From Deltaproteobacteria bacterium (GTDB taxonomy: Bacteria; Desulfobacterota; Desulfobacteria; Desulfobacterales; Desulfosarcinaceae): a DNA stretch of 64,000 nucleotides. Within the stretch, counting starts at the first letter, position 1. Each line of letters starts with the position of its first letter. This document shows, in pieces, positions 23,723 through 32,876 of this stretch. Made by a program: the position numbers and the translations under genes. The stretch lies in contig JAKALP010000002.1 in the NCBI GenBank assembly GCA_021824175.1, positions 112,005 to 176,004 of the forward strand. Reading direction: 5' to 3'. The notes below the pieces were generated by a model. The model was not told where the DNA came from. It saw only the letters and a list, made by a program, of their open reading frames with translations, and searched no databases.

Positions 23723-26661
23723 CCCTGCAGCACCTTCTTCAAATAAATCACCGCCGGCTTTGTGTTCAGATATCCCATCACCTGATAGGCGCGCGGATCG
23801 GCGATCTTGCGGCGCACCACGCTGTCCGGGTCCAGCAGATTGCCGAACAGCAGGGCATCCGTGGGACAGGTCTGAACGCAGGCCGGAATAACTTCACCAT
23901 CGCGGATATCGCGTTTTTCATTTTTGGCCACATTATGAGCCGCCTTGATGCGCTGGATGCAGAAGGAACACTTTTCCATGACCCCTTTGCTGCGCACCGT
24001 GACATTGGGATTGAGCTGCTGGTTCAATGGCTCGGGCCACTGCCAGTCGAACCAGTTGAAGCGCCGCACTTTGTAGGGACAATTTTGGGCGCAGAAGCGC
24101 GTGCCGATGCAGCGGTTGTAGATCTGATTGTTCAGCCCCTCCTTGGAATGGTGGGGCGCAAACACCGGGCAGACCGACTCGCAGGGCGCATCATCGCAGT
24201 GCTGGCAGAGCATGGGCAAAAAGATCAGCCGCGATGGGTCGGTCTGATCATGATAGCGTTCGATACGGAGCCAGGCCATCTCCCGGCCTTCGATGATGTG
24301 CTGTTCGCCCACCACGCCCACGTTGTTTTCCGCGTAGCACCCCGCCACGCAGGCGCTGCATCCGATGCAGCGGTCCAGGTCCACCACCATGCCCCAGCGG
24401 TACCCCTGGTGTTCATGGCCGGCATAGATGTCCCGCTCACGGCTGTAGCCCTCTTTCAACGGCAGGGTGAATGGAAAATCGTTCATGGAGAGCCCGTCGA
24501 GGAGATCGGGCGTGGTGGCCTCTTTCAATGGGACACTTAAAGCGATCTTGCGGTCATGCTGGGACCGGCTGCCCGATACCGAAGCCAGCTTCTTACGGCC
24601 GCCAGCGGCTTTCAGAGCAGTCATCGCCGTGGAAAAGGCCGGTGCTCCGGTCTGGGTATCGGAAGTATCGGCGAGCAGCATGGCCGGGTTGGCGCCTTTG
24701 TCGCGGGCATAGCGTCCCATTTGGGTGTGCCCCTGACCCGCGGGAATTACTATCAGCGAAGGATGGACGCCGGAATAGGCATATGCCGGCAGGGTGATCT
24801 TGCCGTTGGCCGTTGCGATTTCAATCAATTGACCATCCGCCCAGCCCTTTTCCGTCATGGTTTGGGCGTTCACCATGGCCAGGGTTTGCCAGGCCACGTT
24901 GCTAACCGGATCAGGGATTTCAGGCAGCCAGGGTTTGTCGGCATTGCGGCCATCGTAAAAGCGCAGCGAGGCTGTGACGTAGAGGCTGGTCTGTTCGGCG
25001 GCAACGGCCGGGATATTGGCCATCTGCTCAGCCAATACTCGCACCGGCCCTTCGTTGAACCGTGGCGCGGGCGCGGTGACCGGAGCGTCGGTCCCAAAAC
25101 GACCACCGCTTTGAATCAAGCGCAACCGGTCGGCCTCGGTGCGGATCTGCTGCTCTTGCGCCAGACGCTGGAACAGGTATTCACGATAGGTTTGGGCCGG
25201 ACGGTTGTGCGGCGGCCACAGATTCATGAAGATGTCGCCAACACTAGGCGTGTCTGTGATCTTACCCAGGGTAGGCTGCAACATGGAGATCAGGGCGTTC
25301 TTGCTTTCGTAGGCATCCCACATTTCCAGTGGATGCTGTACGGGTATGATCAGGTCAGCCGCGGCCGCGGTTTCATCCATGGTGCGGGTAAAGGCCACTT
25401 TGAAAAGGTCTTTCTGGGCCATGACCCTGGTCAGCAACTCGTTATTGGGCATGGCATAGAGCGGGTTCACGTTATTGAGCAGCAATAGGTCCGTGGGCCG
25501 ATCGGTGAGCCGGTCGAAAAAAGTATGAACGGCTCCCCGCGAGAGAGCGATTTCTACCCTGTGGCGTTGGTCAAAATCATAGTGCGCAAAAGTTGGGTCA
25601 AGCAACGCATTGAGCATCACCACAGCCAGGTCGGCGCTGATGGCAGCGGGACCTGCGCAGGCGGTGGCTGAAGGCAGAACCAGCGGGCGTTTGGCTTGCC
25701 GCAATCGCCGGGCGAGTTGTTTTAATAGTTCGGCCGGCACATCGGATTGCTGGGCGGCCAACTCCACGGGATACGCTTGGGAAAACCGCGCCAGCCCGTC
25801 TTTGAACGATTCCGGTAATTGTGCACCCCGCCCTTGGTCGATTAATTCACTGACCAGGTATAGGACAATGATTGCTTCACTGCCGGGACGGCACTTCAGC
25901 CATTGATCCGCATTGGCGGCCGTCAGGGAGCGGTAGGGCCCGACATGGATGAAAAGGCCTTTATGCCCGTGGTCCCAAGCGTGCATAGCCTTGAATTTTC
26001 GGGCGTACTCCACTGGCGACAACCAAGTCTCCAGGAAGTCGGCCCCAAAGCCCACCACCAGGTCGGCCTGGTCCAGGCGATAGCTGGGAAGAATGGGCTG
26101 CCCGAACATCTGGGCGTGGGCGAATTTCAGCGACTCAAAGGCAAAGGGCTCGAAGATATGGGGTCCCTGGGTGCGATGCATTGAGAGGACGGCTTCGAAC
26201 AAGGTCAATTGATCGCGTCCCACTACTTCGGTCAGCATGGCAATGCGGTTGGCGCCATTGGTGGCGGCTTGGATCATGTGCTGCTGCAACAGGGCCGTGG
26301 CCTTGTCTATGGTAATCACTTGCCAGCCCTCTTTGGTCTTGAGCAAGGGTTTGAGGGGGCGATCAGGATGGTAAAGCCCTTGCAAGGCTGCATGGCCCCG
26401 GGCGCATAGTTTGCCCTGGTTGACCGGGTGCAGGGGGTTGCCCTCCAGTTTGATCACCCGGCCCTCGCGGTTTTGGGCCAGCACGCCGCAGCCGGCCGGA
26501 CACTCCCGGCAAGTGGAGGCATACCAGGTGGGTTCGCCGGTCACCATATCCTCGGGCATGCGAACCAGGGAGTAGATATGTCTTTCGGGATGGGCGTTGC
26601 AGCCGGCTGCAAATGCTACGCTGCCTATGCCGGCGGTCTTCAGGAATGTTCGTCGATCCAT
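23716..26661 (-). CDS. actB: alternative complex III iron-sulfur subunit ActB
   Basis: A 981-residue fusion typical of ActB. The N terminus (MDRRTFLKTAGIGSVAFAAG then Cys21) is a Tat-type signal with a plausible lipobox, implying periplasmic, lipid-anchored placement. Residues about 50-700 form a molybdopterin-oxidoreductase-like domain retaining CRECPAGCG and LCARG. The C-terminal part (from about 740) is a PsrB-like ferredoxin domain: DRCIGCSACVAGC, CQHCDDAPCESVC, CIGTRFCAQNC and CSFCIQR ... CVQTCP. The third site has Thr where a Cys is expected, fitting the known three [4Fe-4S] plus one [3Fe-4S] set. It carries electrons from ActC to ActA. First gene of the cluster. Confidence 0.93.
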   Translation of the reverse strand: MDRRTFLKTAGIGSVAFAAGCNAHPERHIYSLVRMPEDMVTGEPTWYASTCRECPAGCGVLAQNREGRVIKLEGNPLHPVNQGKLCARGHAALQGLYHPDRPLKPLLKTKEGWQVITIDKATALLQQHMIQAATNGANRIAMLTEVVGRDQLTLFEAVLSMHRTQGPHIFEPFAFESLKFAHAQMFGQPILPSYRLDQADLVVGFGADFLETWLSPVEYARKFKAMHAWDHGHKGLFIHVGPYRSLTAANADQWLKCRPGSEAIIVLYLVSELIDQGRGAQLPESFKDGLARFSQAYPVELAAQQSDVPAELLKQLARRLRQAKRPLVLPSATACAGPAAISADLAVVMLNALLDPTFAHYDFDQRHRVEIALSRGAVHTFFDRLTDRPTDLLLLNNVNPLYAMPNNELLTRVMAQKDLFKVAFTRTMDETAAAADLIIPVQHPLEMWDAYESKNALISMLQPTLGKITDTPSVGDIFMNLWPPHNRPAQTYREYLFQRLAQEQQIRTEADRLRLIQSGGRFGTDAPVTAPAPRFNEGPVRVLAEQMANIPAVAAEQTSLYVTASLRFYDGRNADKPWLPEIPDPVSNVAWQTLAMVNAQTMTEKGWADGQLIEIATANGKITLPAYAYSGVHPSLIVIPAGQGHTQMGRYARDKGANPAMLLADTSDTQTGAPAFSTAMTALKAAGGRKKLASVSGSRSQHDRKIALSVPLKEATTPDLLDGLSMNDFPFTLPLKEGYSRERDIYAGHEHQGYRWGMVVDLDRCIGCSACVAGCYAENNVGVVGEQHIIEGREMAWLRIERYHDQTDPSRLIFLPMLCQHCDDAPCESVCPVFAPHHSKEGLNNQIYNRCIGTRFCAQNCPYKVRRFNWFDWQWPEPLNQQLNPNVTVRSKGVMEKCSFCIQRIKAAHNVAKNEKRDIRDGEVIPACVQTCPTDALLFGNLLDPDSVVRRKIADPRAYQVMGYLNTKPAVIYLKKVLQGM

Positions 26662-27042
26662 GCACCGAGCCTATTGTTGAGCTGTTTTGAGCTTTACAGC
26701 TCTGGTTGTCCGCGCTGGATGAAATTAATCGCCGACCCGCGAAAAGGGCAATATCTTGGAGCGGCCAAGCGCGGAGGAGATCAACTGATCGATGAACTTG
26801 TATCGGAAGCCAACTGGGATGTGCGCAACGATTGGAATATGAAAATAGGTAACAGATGCGGGGTTGGGTTGTCAATTGGATGGTGAGTGAGGGCCTCTGA
26901 TGTGGGCGCTCTTCGCTCCGGGGGCGGAAGCGGCTTGAAAACGCAGGAGTCGGAATTTAGAAGCCAGGAGAGGAAGTTCTACCAAATTCTGAATTTTGAT
27001 CCCTGGCTCCTGAATCCTTGCTCTTTCATGCTTCCATGTATA
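26662..27042. other. gene-free stretch upstream of actB, with a repeat at 26943-27022
   Basis: No convincing gene. A 55-codon frame from 26719 has neither a ribosome site nor a recognisable product. The promoter of the minus-strand respiratory cluster should lie in 26662-26850, but I found no strong -35/-10 pair. 26943-27022 is the third copy of the CAGGAGTCAGAATTC family (GCAGGAGTCGGAATTTAGAA paired with TGGCTCCTGAATCC). Confidence 0.5.
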
Positions 27043-27699
27043 CTACTGCGGCATTGACTCTTTGAAGACCTTGTAGAACAAGGCAAAGTCCGCCATGCCG
27101 CGCTGGATGATCTTATCGAAGTCATCAATGTTGCGCAGGTTGAGAACCAGGTTGGCGCTTTTTTGATAAGCGGTCATCAGGTCCATGGTGCGGAAGCGTG
27201 TGGTCAGTAAAGTGACGAACATATTGCGGCGGGTTTCCATATAGAGCCGCTCGATATAGATTAAGACCGGGTTGGCGTCCGGGTCCTGGGTGTCGAAGAA
27301 TTCGTTGAGCAGAATAAGATCAAAAGTGTGATAGCGCATTTTCTTCAGCGCTTCGCGGCTGTTGGGCACCTCGCTGATATGGTACTCCATCAACTTCAGC
27401 GTCGGTTTTAACTTTTCACGGATCAGGGTGTCCGATTCGCACAGCAGGGCGGTCTTGCCCTCTTCTTCGATGAAGTCAAAGGGCTTTTCGGCGGCGTCGT
27501 AGGACTCTTCTTCCCCCTCGGCAAAATCAAACAGATCGTCAAAGGAGGCCTCCTCTTCGGCAGGGGGCGCCGCCGCCGGGCGGGTCACGCTCAGACGGGT
27601 TTGGCACTTGGGGCATTTGACCGTGGCGGTTTTGCCCTCGGGCAGTTTTTCATCGGGGATCTTGAATTTGGCTTCGCAATTTTGACAGGTGACGTCCAT
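27043..27699 (-). CDS. zinc-ribbon (MJ0042) protein with degenerate receiver-like domain
   Basis: A 218-residue soluble protein. Residues 1-37 form an MJ0042-type zinc ribbon with paired cysteines (TCQNCEAKFKIP and KCPKCQTRLSV). An acidic linker follows, then a receiver-like fold (GKTALLCESDTLIREKLKPT, FDLILLNEFFDTQD) in which the phosphorylated Asp appears replaced (LNEFF). The C-terminal part resembles no family I know. It lies about 70 nt after the pilU-like gene on the same strand, suggesting a role with the pilus or motility ATPases. Function unknown. Confidence 0.75.
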   Translation of the reverse strand: MDVTCQNCEAKFKIPDEKLPEGKTATVKCPKCQTRLSVTRPAAAPPAEEEASFDDLFDFAEGEEESYDAAEKPFDFIEEEGKTALLCESDTLIREKLKPTLKLMEYHISEVPNSREALKKMRYHTFDLILLNEFFDTQDPDANPVLIYIERLYMETRRNMFVTLLTTRFRTMDLMTAYQKSANLVLNLRNIDDFDKIIQRGMADFALFYKVFKESMPQ

Positions 27700-27772
27700 T
27701 CGTGGAAGTACTCCTTAAATTAAACAGCCAAAGTCCGAAGAGTGTCGGCTCAGCGTCTTGGTTGAAGAAGTT

Positions 27773-28939
27773 TTAAGGCCGTTTACCATAGGCCCGATCC
27801 AGCTCCAGATCCTTGATGTCGGTGGTGGTTTCGCCACGGGAGCTCTTCACCTTGTCGATGCCGCGGCTGGTAACGGCTTTGTGGGAAGCGTAGGCCAGTG
27901 CGGTGTCCTGGGTGATCACTCCTTGCTCGTACAGGTCGATGATGTACTCGTCAAAGGTGGTCATGCCAAAGGGTTTGCCGGTCTGCATCATCTCGTAGTA
28001 GGTCTTGCCTTCGGATTCGCCGTGCAAAATGGCTTCCTTGACCCGCAAGTTGGAGCGCAATACTTCGAAAGCAGCCACGCGGCCGCCGCCGACTTTGGGC
28101 AACAGGCGCTGGCTCACCACCCAGCGGATGGTGTCAGCCAAGCGGATGCGCACCTGCTTTTCTTCTTCATTGGTAAACATGCCCAGGATGCGGTTGATGG
28201 TCTGGCCCGCATCCACCGTATGCAAAGTGGTGAGCACCAAGTGGCCGGTTTCGGCGGCGGTCAGGCCGATTTCAACGGTTTCCCGGTCGCGCATTTCGCC
28301 CACCAGAATCACCTTGGGGGCCTGGCGCAGGGCGGCCCGCAAGCCGTTGGCAAAGGAATCAAAGTCCCGTCCCAGTTCACGTTGATTGAAGGTCGCCTTT
28401 TTGTGGGGGTGCTGATATTCGATGGGGTCTTCCAGGGTGACCACATGTACGGAGCGGCGCTCATTGATCTCTTCCAAAATGGCAGCCAGACTGGTGGTTT
28501 TACCAGTACCGGTGGCGCCAGTGAAGATGACGATGCCGTTGAGCTCTCGCCCCATTTCCTGAAACGATTCGGGCAGCTTCATGTCCCGGATCGTGGGAAC
28601 TTTGGATTCCAGGCGCCGCAGCACCACGGAAACGTGCCCGGATTGTTGGAAGATGTTGACGCGGAAACGGGCCTTGCCCGGTAGATGGTAGGAGAGGTCG
28701 CACGACCCGGTGCGCAAAAGCGCTTCGGTCAAGCGGCGGTCGCCCTCGATGAGGTTCAAAGCCAGAACCTCGGTCTGATAGGGTGTCAGATTCTTAATGA
28801 GGGGCTTGATGTTCACCGGCAGCAGCTCGCCGGAGCTTTCCACCTGCAAGGGGCGCCCCACGGTGATGTTGAGATCCGACACGTTGCTGTGGGAGTCCAG
28901 CATGCGAGTGAGAATATGTTCGAGTTCTTGTTTTTTCAT
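27773..28939 (-). CDS. PilT/PilU-type twitching motility ATPase
   Basis: A 388-residue hexameric ATPase of the type IV pilus retraction family. Walker A is GATGTGKTTS (in VIFTGATGTGKTTSLAAI), the Asp box region VVTLEDPIEY, Walker B LVGEMRDRETVEIGL and the His box TGHLVLTTLHTVDA. It is longer than PilT at the C terminus and has the divergent N terminus typical of PilU-like paralogs. ATG 28939 is chosen because family similarity starts at MKKQELEHIL. It follows pilT by about 70 nt, so the two form an operon. Confidence 0.9.
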   Translation of the reverse strand: MKKQELEHILTRMLDSHSNVSDLNITVGRPLQVESSGELLPVNIKPLIKNLTPYQTEVLALNLIEGDRRLTEALLRTGSCDLSYHLPGKARFRVNIFQQSGHVSVVLRRLESKVPTIRDMKLPESFQEMGRELNGIVIFTGATGTGKTTSLAAILEEINERRSVHVVTLEDPIEYQHPHKKATFNQRELGRDFDSFANGLRAALRQAPKVILVGEMRDRETVEIGLTAAETGHLVLTTLHTVDAGQTINRILGMFTNEEEKQVRIRLADTIRWVVSQRLLPKVGGGRVAAFEVLRSNLRVKEAILHGESEGKTYYEMMQTGKPFGMTTFDEYIIDLYEQGVITQDTALAYASHKAVTSRGIDKVKSSRGETTTDIKDLELDRAYGKRP

Positions 28940-29007
28940 ATTGGGTGCCTCGTCCAGTGGCTTAGCATCAATGCTAACCAAACTTTAGTGAGTGCCAGTC
29001 ATCTGGA

Positions 29008-30090
29008 TCATGCCTCGGTAAAATCCGTGGGTGGTGCTTTGAGCAGCGGCCGGAAGCGGCCCTTGTCATTGGCTTTCATGTAGGCATCGTCGGCGCTGAT
29101 GCGGCCTTTATTGAACAGCTCCATAATGGCGTCATCGAGCAATTGCATACCGTACTTCTTTCCGGTTTGCACCATGGAAGGAATTTGATGGGATTTGGCT
29201 TCCCGGATCAGGTTGCGCACGGCCGGTGTGGCGATCAAGATCTCCAGGGCCGGTACGCGTCCCTTTTTATCAATGCGTTTGAACAAGGTCTGGGAGATGA
29301 TGGCCCGGATGCCGTCGGCCAGGGTGGAGCGGATCTGGCCTTGTTCTTCGGCCGGAAATACTTCCACGATGCGGTCCACGGTTTTGGCCGCGCTGGTGGT
29401 GTGCAGGGTAGTAAAAACCAAGTGACCGGTGGAGGCGGCCTCGATAGCCAGGCTCATGGTGGTCAAATCGCGCATTTCGCCCACCAGAATAATATCCGGA
29501 TCTTCGCGCAACGCGCCGCGCAGCGCGGATGCGAACGATTTGGTGTGCAAGCCCACCTCGCGCTGGTTGACCAGGCAGCCTTTGCTCTTATGCACAAATT
29601 CGATGGGGTCTTCGATGGTGATGATGTGATCGGCCCGCAGCCGGTTGGCTTCGTCGATGATGGCGGCCAGGGTGGTGGATTTGCCGCTGCCCGTGGGGCC
29701 TGTGACGATAACCAAACCGCGGGGCAATCCGGCCAGTTTGGCGATCACCGACGGCAACCCCAACTGTTCGCAGCTCATGATGGTACTGGGAATTTCTCGG
29801 AAGACCGCGCCCACGCCGTTTTTCTGAACGAAGAAGTTGGCCCGGTAACGGGCCAGGCCGGGGATCTCATAACCGAAATCCACGTCACCGCTCTCTTCAA
29901 AGGTCTTGATCTTGTCTTCGGCCGCGATTTCATAGAGCATGGCCCGCAGCTCGTCGTTATCCAGGACCTTGTACTTGACGCGTTCGATGTCGCCATGAAC
30001 ACGCAAGGCTGGCGGCTGGCCGGCCATGAGATGCAAGTCCGATGCGTTCTGTTCGTGCATCAATTTGAAAAAGGCGTCGATTTTTGCCAT
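29008..30090 (-). CDS. pilT: type IV pilus retraction ATPase PilT
   Basis: A 360-residue ATPase. Motifs: SDLHLMAGQPPALRVHGDIE near the N terminus, Walker A GPTGSGKSTT, Asp box ITIEDPIEFVH, Walker B ILVGEMRDLTTMSLAIEAA, His box TGHLVFTTLHTTSAAKTVDR and the retraction motif region (RSTLADGIRAIISQTL). It powers pilus retraction at the inner membrane. The start at ATG 30090 gives MAKIDAFFKLM, the usual PilT beginning. Pilus assembly genes are not in the window. Confidence 0.94.
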   Translation of the reverse strand: MAKIDAFFKLMHEQNASDLHLMAGQPPALRVHGDIERVKYKVLDNDELRAMLYEIAAEDKIKTFEESGDVDFGYEIPGLARYRANFFVQKNGVGAVFREIPSTIMSCEQLGLPSVIAKLAGLPRGLVIVTGPTGSGKSTTLAAIIDEANRLRADHIITIEDPIEFVHKSKGCLVNQREVGLHTKSFASALRGALREDPDIILVGEMRDLTTMSLAIEAASTGHLVFTTLHTTSAAKTVDRIVEVFPAEEQGQIRSTLADGIRAIISQTLFKRIDKKGRVPALEILIATPAVRNLIREAKSHQIPSMVQTGKKYGMQLLDDAIMELFNKGRISADDAYMKANDKGRFRPLLKAPPTDFTEA

Positions 30091-30171
30091 CTTCAGCTCC
30101 CATTCCGTTTGCAGTGGCCACAAGGTTCAGCCCAGAGCCGCTGGTCGCCACTCAGGCATGAACTTTGAGGT

Positions 30172-30252
30172 TCAATATCCATTACAGCGGACACCGAGCG
30201 CACGGAGTAATCTTCTTAATCTCTCTCTGTGCCCTCGGTGTCCTCGGTGGTG
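30172..30252. repeat. ACCGAG/CTCGGT inverted repeat
   Basis: GGACACCGAGCGCACGGAG at the left and TGCCCTCGGTGTCCTCGGTG at the right can pair across about 35 nt. This is another short-unit tandem and inverted repeat type, upstream of pilT. The interval 30091-30336 holds nothing else I can name. Confidence 0.55.
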
Positions 30253-30336
30253 ATTCTTCTGATCAGGATGAAATATCACCTTGTTTGCCCCAGAGTGCTC
30301 AGCCACGTCATATTATCGGCCGCGCGCCGGTAAAGT

Positions 30337-30852
30337 TTAGCTCAGTGTGCTGGGTGGCTGTTTGAGCACCGCTACTTTTTCGTCCGAGGCATCCAAGGCA
30401 TCCATGCTTTCTTTTCCGATTTCCAGCAGCTTGCCGTGGGCCTCGATCACCGAGCGGATCTGCAGCTCGATTTGCATGCGCTGGCGTTTGAGTTCGGCAA
30501 TATCCTCGTGGAGTTGGGACAGGCGGTTGTGGGCGCGGTTGAGAATCTTTTCGGCTTTGACTTCGGCATCGGCCATGATGATTTCCGCCGATTTGCGCGC
30601 GTTATCCTTCATCTGCTCCATCACCTTCTGGGAATTGAGCATGGCACGCTTGAAGGTCTCTTCGCGCTCCTTGTACCCCTGGGTCTCCATTTTGAGCCGC
30701 CGCAACTCCTCCTTTAAGGTCTTGTTTTCAGCATGCAATGAAGCCAAAGATTCCGAGATTTGCTCCAGAAAACGATCCACCTCACGAACATCGAACCCCC
30801 GGAATCGAACCCGGAATTTTTGCTGCTGAACATCCTGGGGTGTCAGGCTCAT
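30337..30852 (-). CDS. DivIVA domain protein
   Basis: 171 residues. The N terminus MSLTPQDVQQQKFRVRFRGF followed by DVREVDRFLEQI is the DivIVA membrane-curvature-binding domain; residues 35-145 are a long coiled coil rich in Glu, Lys and Gln. Such proteins mark cell poles or septa and recruit partners. The gene is next to yggT, a common arrangement in this group of bacteria. The stop lies 246 nt before pilT, separated by a repeat, so polar pilus placement is only a speculation. Confidence 0.9.
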   Translation of the reverse strand: MSLTPQDVQQQKFRVRFRGFDVREVDRFLEQISESLASLHAENKTLKEELRRLKMETQGYKEREETFKRAMLNSQKVMEQMKDNARKSAEIIMADAEVKAEKILNRAHNRLSQLHEDIAELKRQRMQIELQIRSVIEAHGKLLEIGKESMDALDASDEKVAVLKQPPSTLS

Positions 30853-30874
30853 GAATTTACCCTCACTTTCAAAA

Positions 30875-31192
30875 TTATGGGCGCAACAGCGAGTCGCCCA
30901 GGCGCGCCAGGCTGGGGACGATCCAATTGGTCAACAAAAGGATCGCGAAAATGACCAGCATGGGAGAAAAATCAATGCCGCCGAATGATACCGGCACTTT
31001 GGCGCGGACTTTGGCAAAAACCGGTTCGGTAACCGAGTAGATGAATCGGATGATGGAGCGCGCAAAGGGGTGAAAGGGATTGGGATTGACCCATGAAAGG
31101 ACCACGCTGGCAATAATAATGAACATATAAAAGGTTAAGAGCGAACCCAAAATATTGGCGATGGCGATGAAAAAATAGCCGATGAAATACAT
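30875..31192 (-). CDS. YggT family membrane protein
   Basis: A 105-residue protein with two main hydrophobic regions (FIAIANILGSLLTFYMFIII and FSPMLVIFAILLLTNWIVPS) and the family motif WVNPNPFHPFARSIIRFIYS, which is the hallmark of YggT. The family is linked to osmotic tolerance and, in other bacteria, to cell-shape or division loci. It lies 22 nt upstream of the DivIVA gene on the same strand and is probably co-transcribed. Confidence 0.92.
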   Translation of the reverse strand: MYFIGYFFIAIANILGSLLTFYMFIIIASVVLSWVNPNPFHPFARSIIRFIYSVTEPVFAKVRAKVPVSFGGIDFSPMLVIFAILLLTNWIVPSLARLGDSLLRP

Positions 31193-31458
31193 AATGGCAT
31201 TTTATCCCTATGGCTGTAAAAGGGGGTAAAGTTCAACCGCGCCCCCTTTAGATTCTTCCAGATCACTAATCAAATTCCCGTCCCGAGACCTTCAATCGCA
31301 TAATTTCTAATAAAAATAAGGCCAAAGGCGTGAATAAGTCAAGATTTTTCGCGGGTTGCGCGGGCATGCAGACGCCTTGCCTGGCGAGAGCGCAAGGAGT
31401 GTAAGCCATCGCTTGATTATTTACGCATCACCTGTTACATGCAACAGACCCTTGACGC

Positions 31459-31535
31459 AGGCCAGTAGCTCTAATGGCTAGAGCGCCGGACTCCAAATCC
31501 GGGTGTTGGGGGTTCGAGTCCCTCCTGGCCTGCCA
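31459..31535 (+). tRNA. tRNA-Trp (CCA)
   Basis: A complete cloverleaf: acceptor AGGCCAG paired with CTGGCCT, D stem GCTC/GAGC, anticodon stem CCGGA/TCCGG with loop CTCCAAA (anticodon CCA at 31493-31495, reading UGG), T arm GGGGG-TTCGAGT-CCCTC, discriminator G and an encoded CCA end. Confidence 0.97.
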
Positions 31536-31539
31536 AATT

Positions 31540-31581
31540 AAAACACAAAGAGCGGAGGAAATCCTCCGCTCTTTGTGTTTT
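31540..31581. terminator. strong bidirectional terminator
   Basis: A perfect 19-bp stem (31540-31558 with 31563-31581) with an AAAT loop, starting AAAACACAAAGAGCGG and ending in TTTT. It serves the tRNA on the plus strand and the PEP-CTERM gene on the minus strand. Confidence 0.92.
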
Positions 31582-31599
31582 AATTCTGGATGGGTGTTT

Positions 31600-32508
31600 C
31601 TATTTCTTTTTTCTTCTGACACCCGCCAGGCCCGCCAAGCCGGTCAGCACAAGAATCATGGTGGCTGGTTCGGGAACCGGGGCGACCGTGGCCATAGCGT
31701 AATCGGCGATTTGTTGATGAACTTCCGTGGTGGGGTGAACGCCAACCGTGTCCCACCAGGCATAGGTTGTTCCTGTACAGGCATCTGGGTTGGCGGCGCA
31801 GTTGGCCAGCCAAGTGCTGTCGTAGATATCGACATCCGCCACGAAATTTCGCATGTCCAGCAGCCAGATGTTCGCATTCGGATTTAATACGCGTAATGCC
31901 GCGAGTTGCGCATCCAAGGCTGTGTTGAAGTAGTACATCCAAAGCTGTGCATCAGCGTTTTGTTGGCTGGGCGAGAGGTTCATTACCAGGAAATTATCGC
32001 CGCCCATGCCAATGAGGGTTTGGATCTGGCCGGCGATATTCGCCGCGGCATTTACCGGGTTATACAGCGTGGGGTTAGAGGCATAATTGAACATGTCATT
32101 GCCCCCGGCCGACATGGTAATCAAGGTGTTGTCGGAAACTTGCCCAAAATAGGCACTGTAAGCGCCCACCTGCCATTGCAGTCCGGTAGTGGATAGCCCA
32201 GCGGCAGGGTTATTCATTCCGGTGGTCGCTCCGCCATACGCCATGTCCAGCAGGGATGCACCCATGGACTGGGCCAGGTACTCCACCCACACCTGGCCAT
32301 TGGAAAAACGCCTGAAGCCAAATTGGTCATAGGGGTTATCGTTACCGGCCACACCGTAAGTGGGCACGGCGTAGTACTGCCCGTTGTCGGACAAGCTGTC
32401 CCCGAACGACAATACTTCGGTAAAGGCAAATGCCCCGCCAACGCCCGCAAACACAATAAAGATACTTACAATACAAGCCCCGATGAATCTTCTCATGATC
32501 AAACCCAT
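31600..32508 (-). CDS. PEP-CTERM SGNH/GDSL hydrolase
   Basis: A 302-residue exported esterase/lipase-like protein. After a signal peptide (IVSIFIVFAGVGGAFA) comes the GDSL nucleophile block (LSFGDSLSDNGQ), the GGND block (MSAGGNDMF) and the catalytic DxxH region (WWDTVGVHPTTEVHQQIADY). The C terminus has VPEPAT, a hydrophobic stretch and RRKKK, a classic PEP-CTERM sorting signal processed by an exosortase that is not in the window. Start at ATG 32508, six bases after AGGAGG. The lone-gene setting after a tRNA is typical of dispersed PEP-CTERM genes. Confidence 0.92.
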   Translation of the reverse strand: MGLIMRRFIGACIVSIFIVFAGVGGAFAFTEVLSFGDSLSDNGQYYAVPTYGVAGNDNPYDQFGFRRFSNGQVWVEYLAQSMGASLLDMAYGGATTGMNNPAAGLSTTGLQWQVGAYSAYFGQVSDNTLITMSAGGNDMFNYASNPTLYNPVNAAANIAGQIQTLIGMGGDNFLVMNLSPSQQNADAQLWMYYFNTALDAQLAALRVLNPNANIWLLDMRNFVADVDIYDSTWLANCAANPDACTGTTYAWWDTVGVHPTTEVHQQIADYAMATVAPVPEPATMILVLTGLAGLAGVRRKKK

Positions 32509-32876
32509 ACACCTCCTCCTTTTCAAAAGTAATTGAAATCCCACCCAAACGAGCTCATCGCCAACAACTGAAAACAAAAGATATTTTCATCATCAGAGTA
32601 GCTAAATTATGAAGCAATAACTGCACCACATTTATAATGTGCTGTAATGGCTTGTAATATGAATTGCGCTGCCTGCGACTAAAGAAGAGTTGTAAAGAAT
32701 TTCGACGGATCGGGCGCGGCGAAAGGCCCGTTGGCCCAGATGGGTGAAGAACATGCAATCGCTATTTAGGCTTTAACTTCTGTGGAAAAGAATACCCATG
32801 TGCTGGGCCGGTTGGGCACTAAAAGTCATACCCCGGCGCAAAACAGCTGGAGGGAGTATTGATTAATGCGGCGTTT
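32509..32876. other. gene-free stretch with a small palindrome
   Basis: No gene is supported. It holds the leader of the PEP-CTERM gene. CACATT-TAT-AATGTG at 32627-32641 is a perfect 6-bp palindrome that could be an operator. AT-rich at the left half. No clear promoter was found. Confidence 0.4.

Noticed and set aside
23569-24540. 323-codon plus-strand open frame opposite the end of actB
   Set aside because: It begins in repeat DNA and then runs antisense to the ferredoxin domain of ActB.
26719-26886. short plus-strand frame upstream of actB
   Set aside because: 55 codons, no ribosome site, no recognisable product, partly repeat-flanked.
31459-32508. tRNA-Trp considered as an integration site of a genomic island
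   Set aside because: No integrase, no repeated tRNA end and no compositional break were found next to it.
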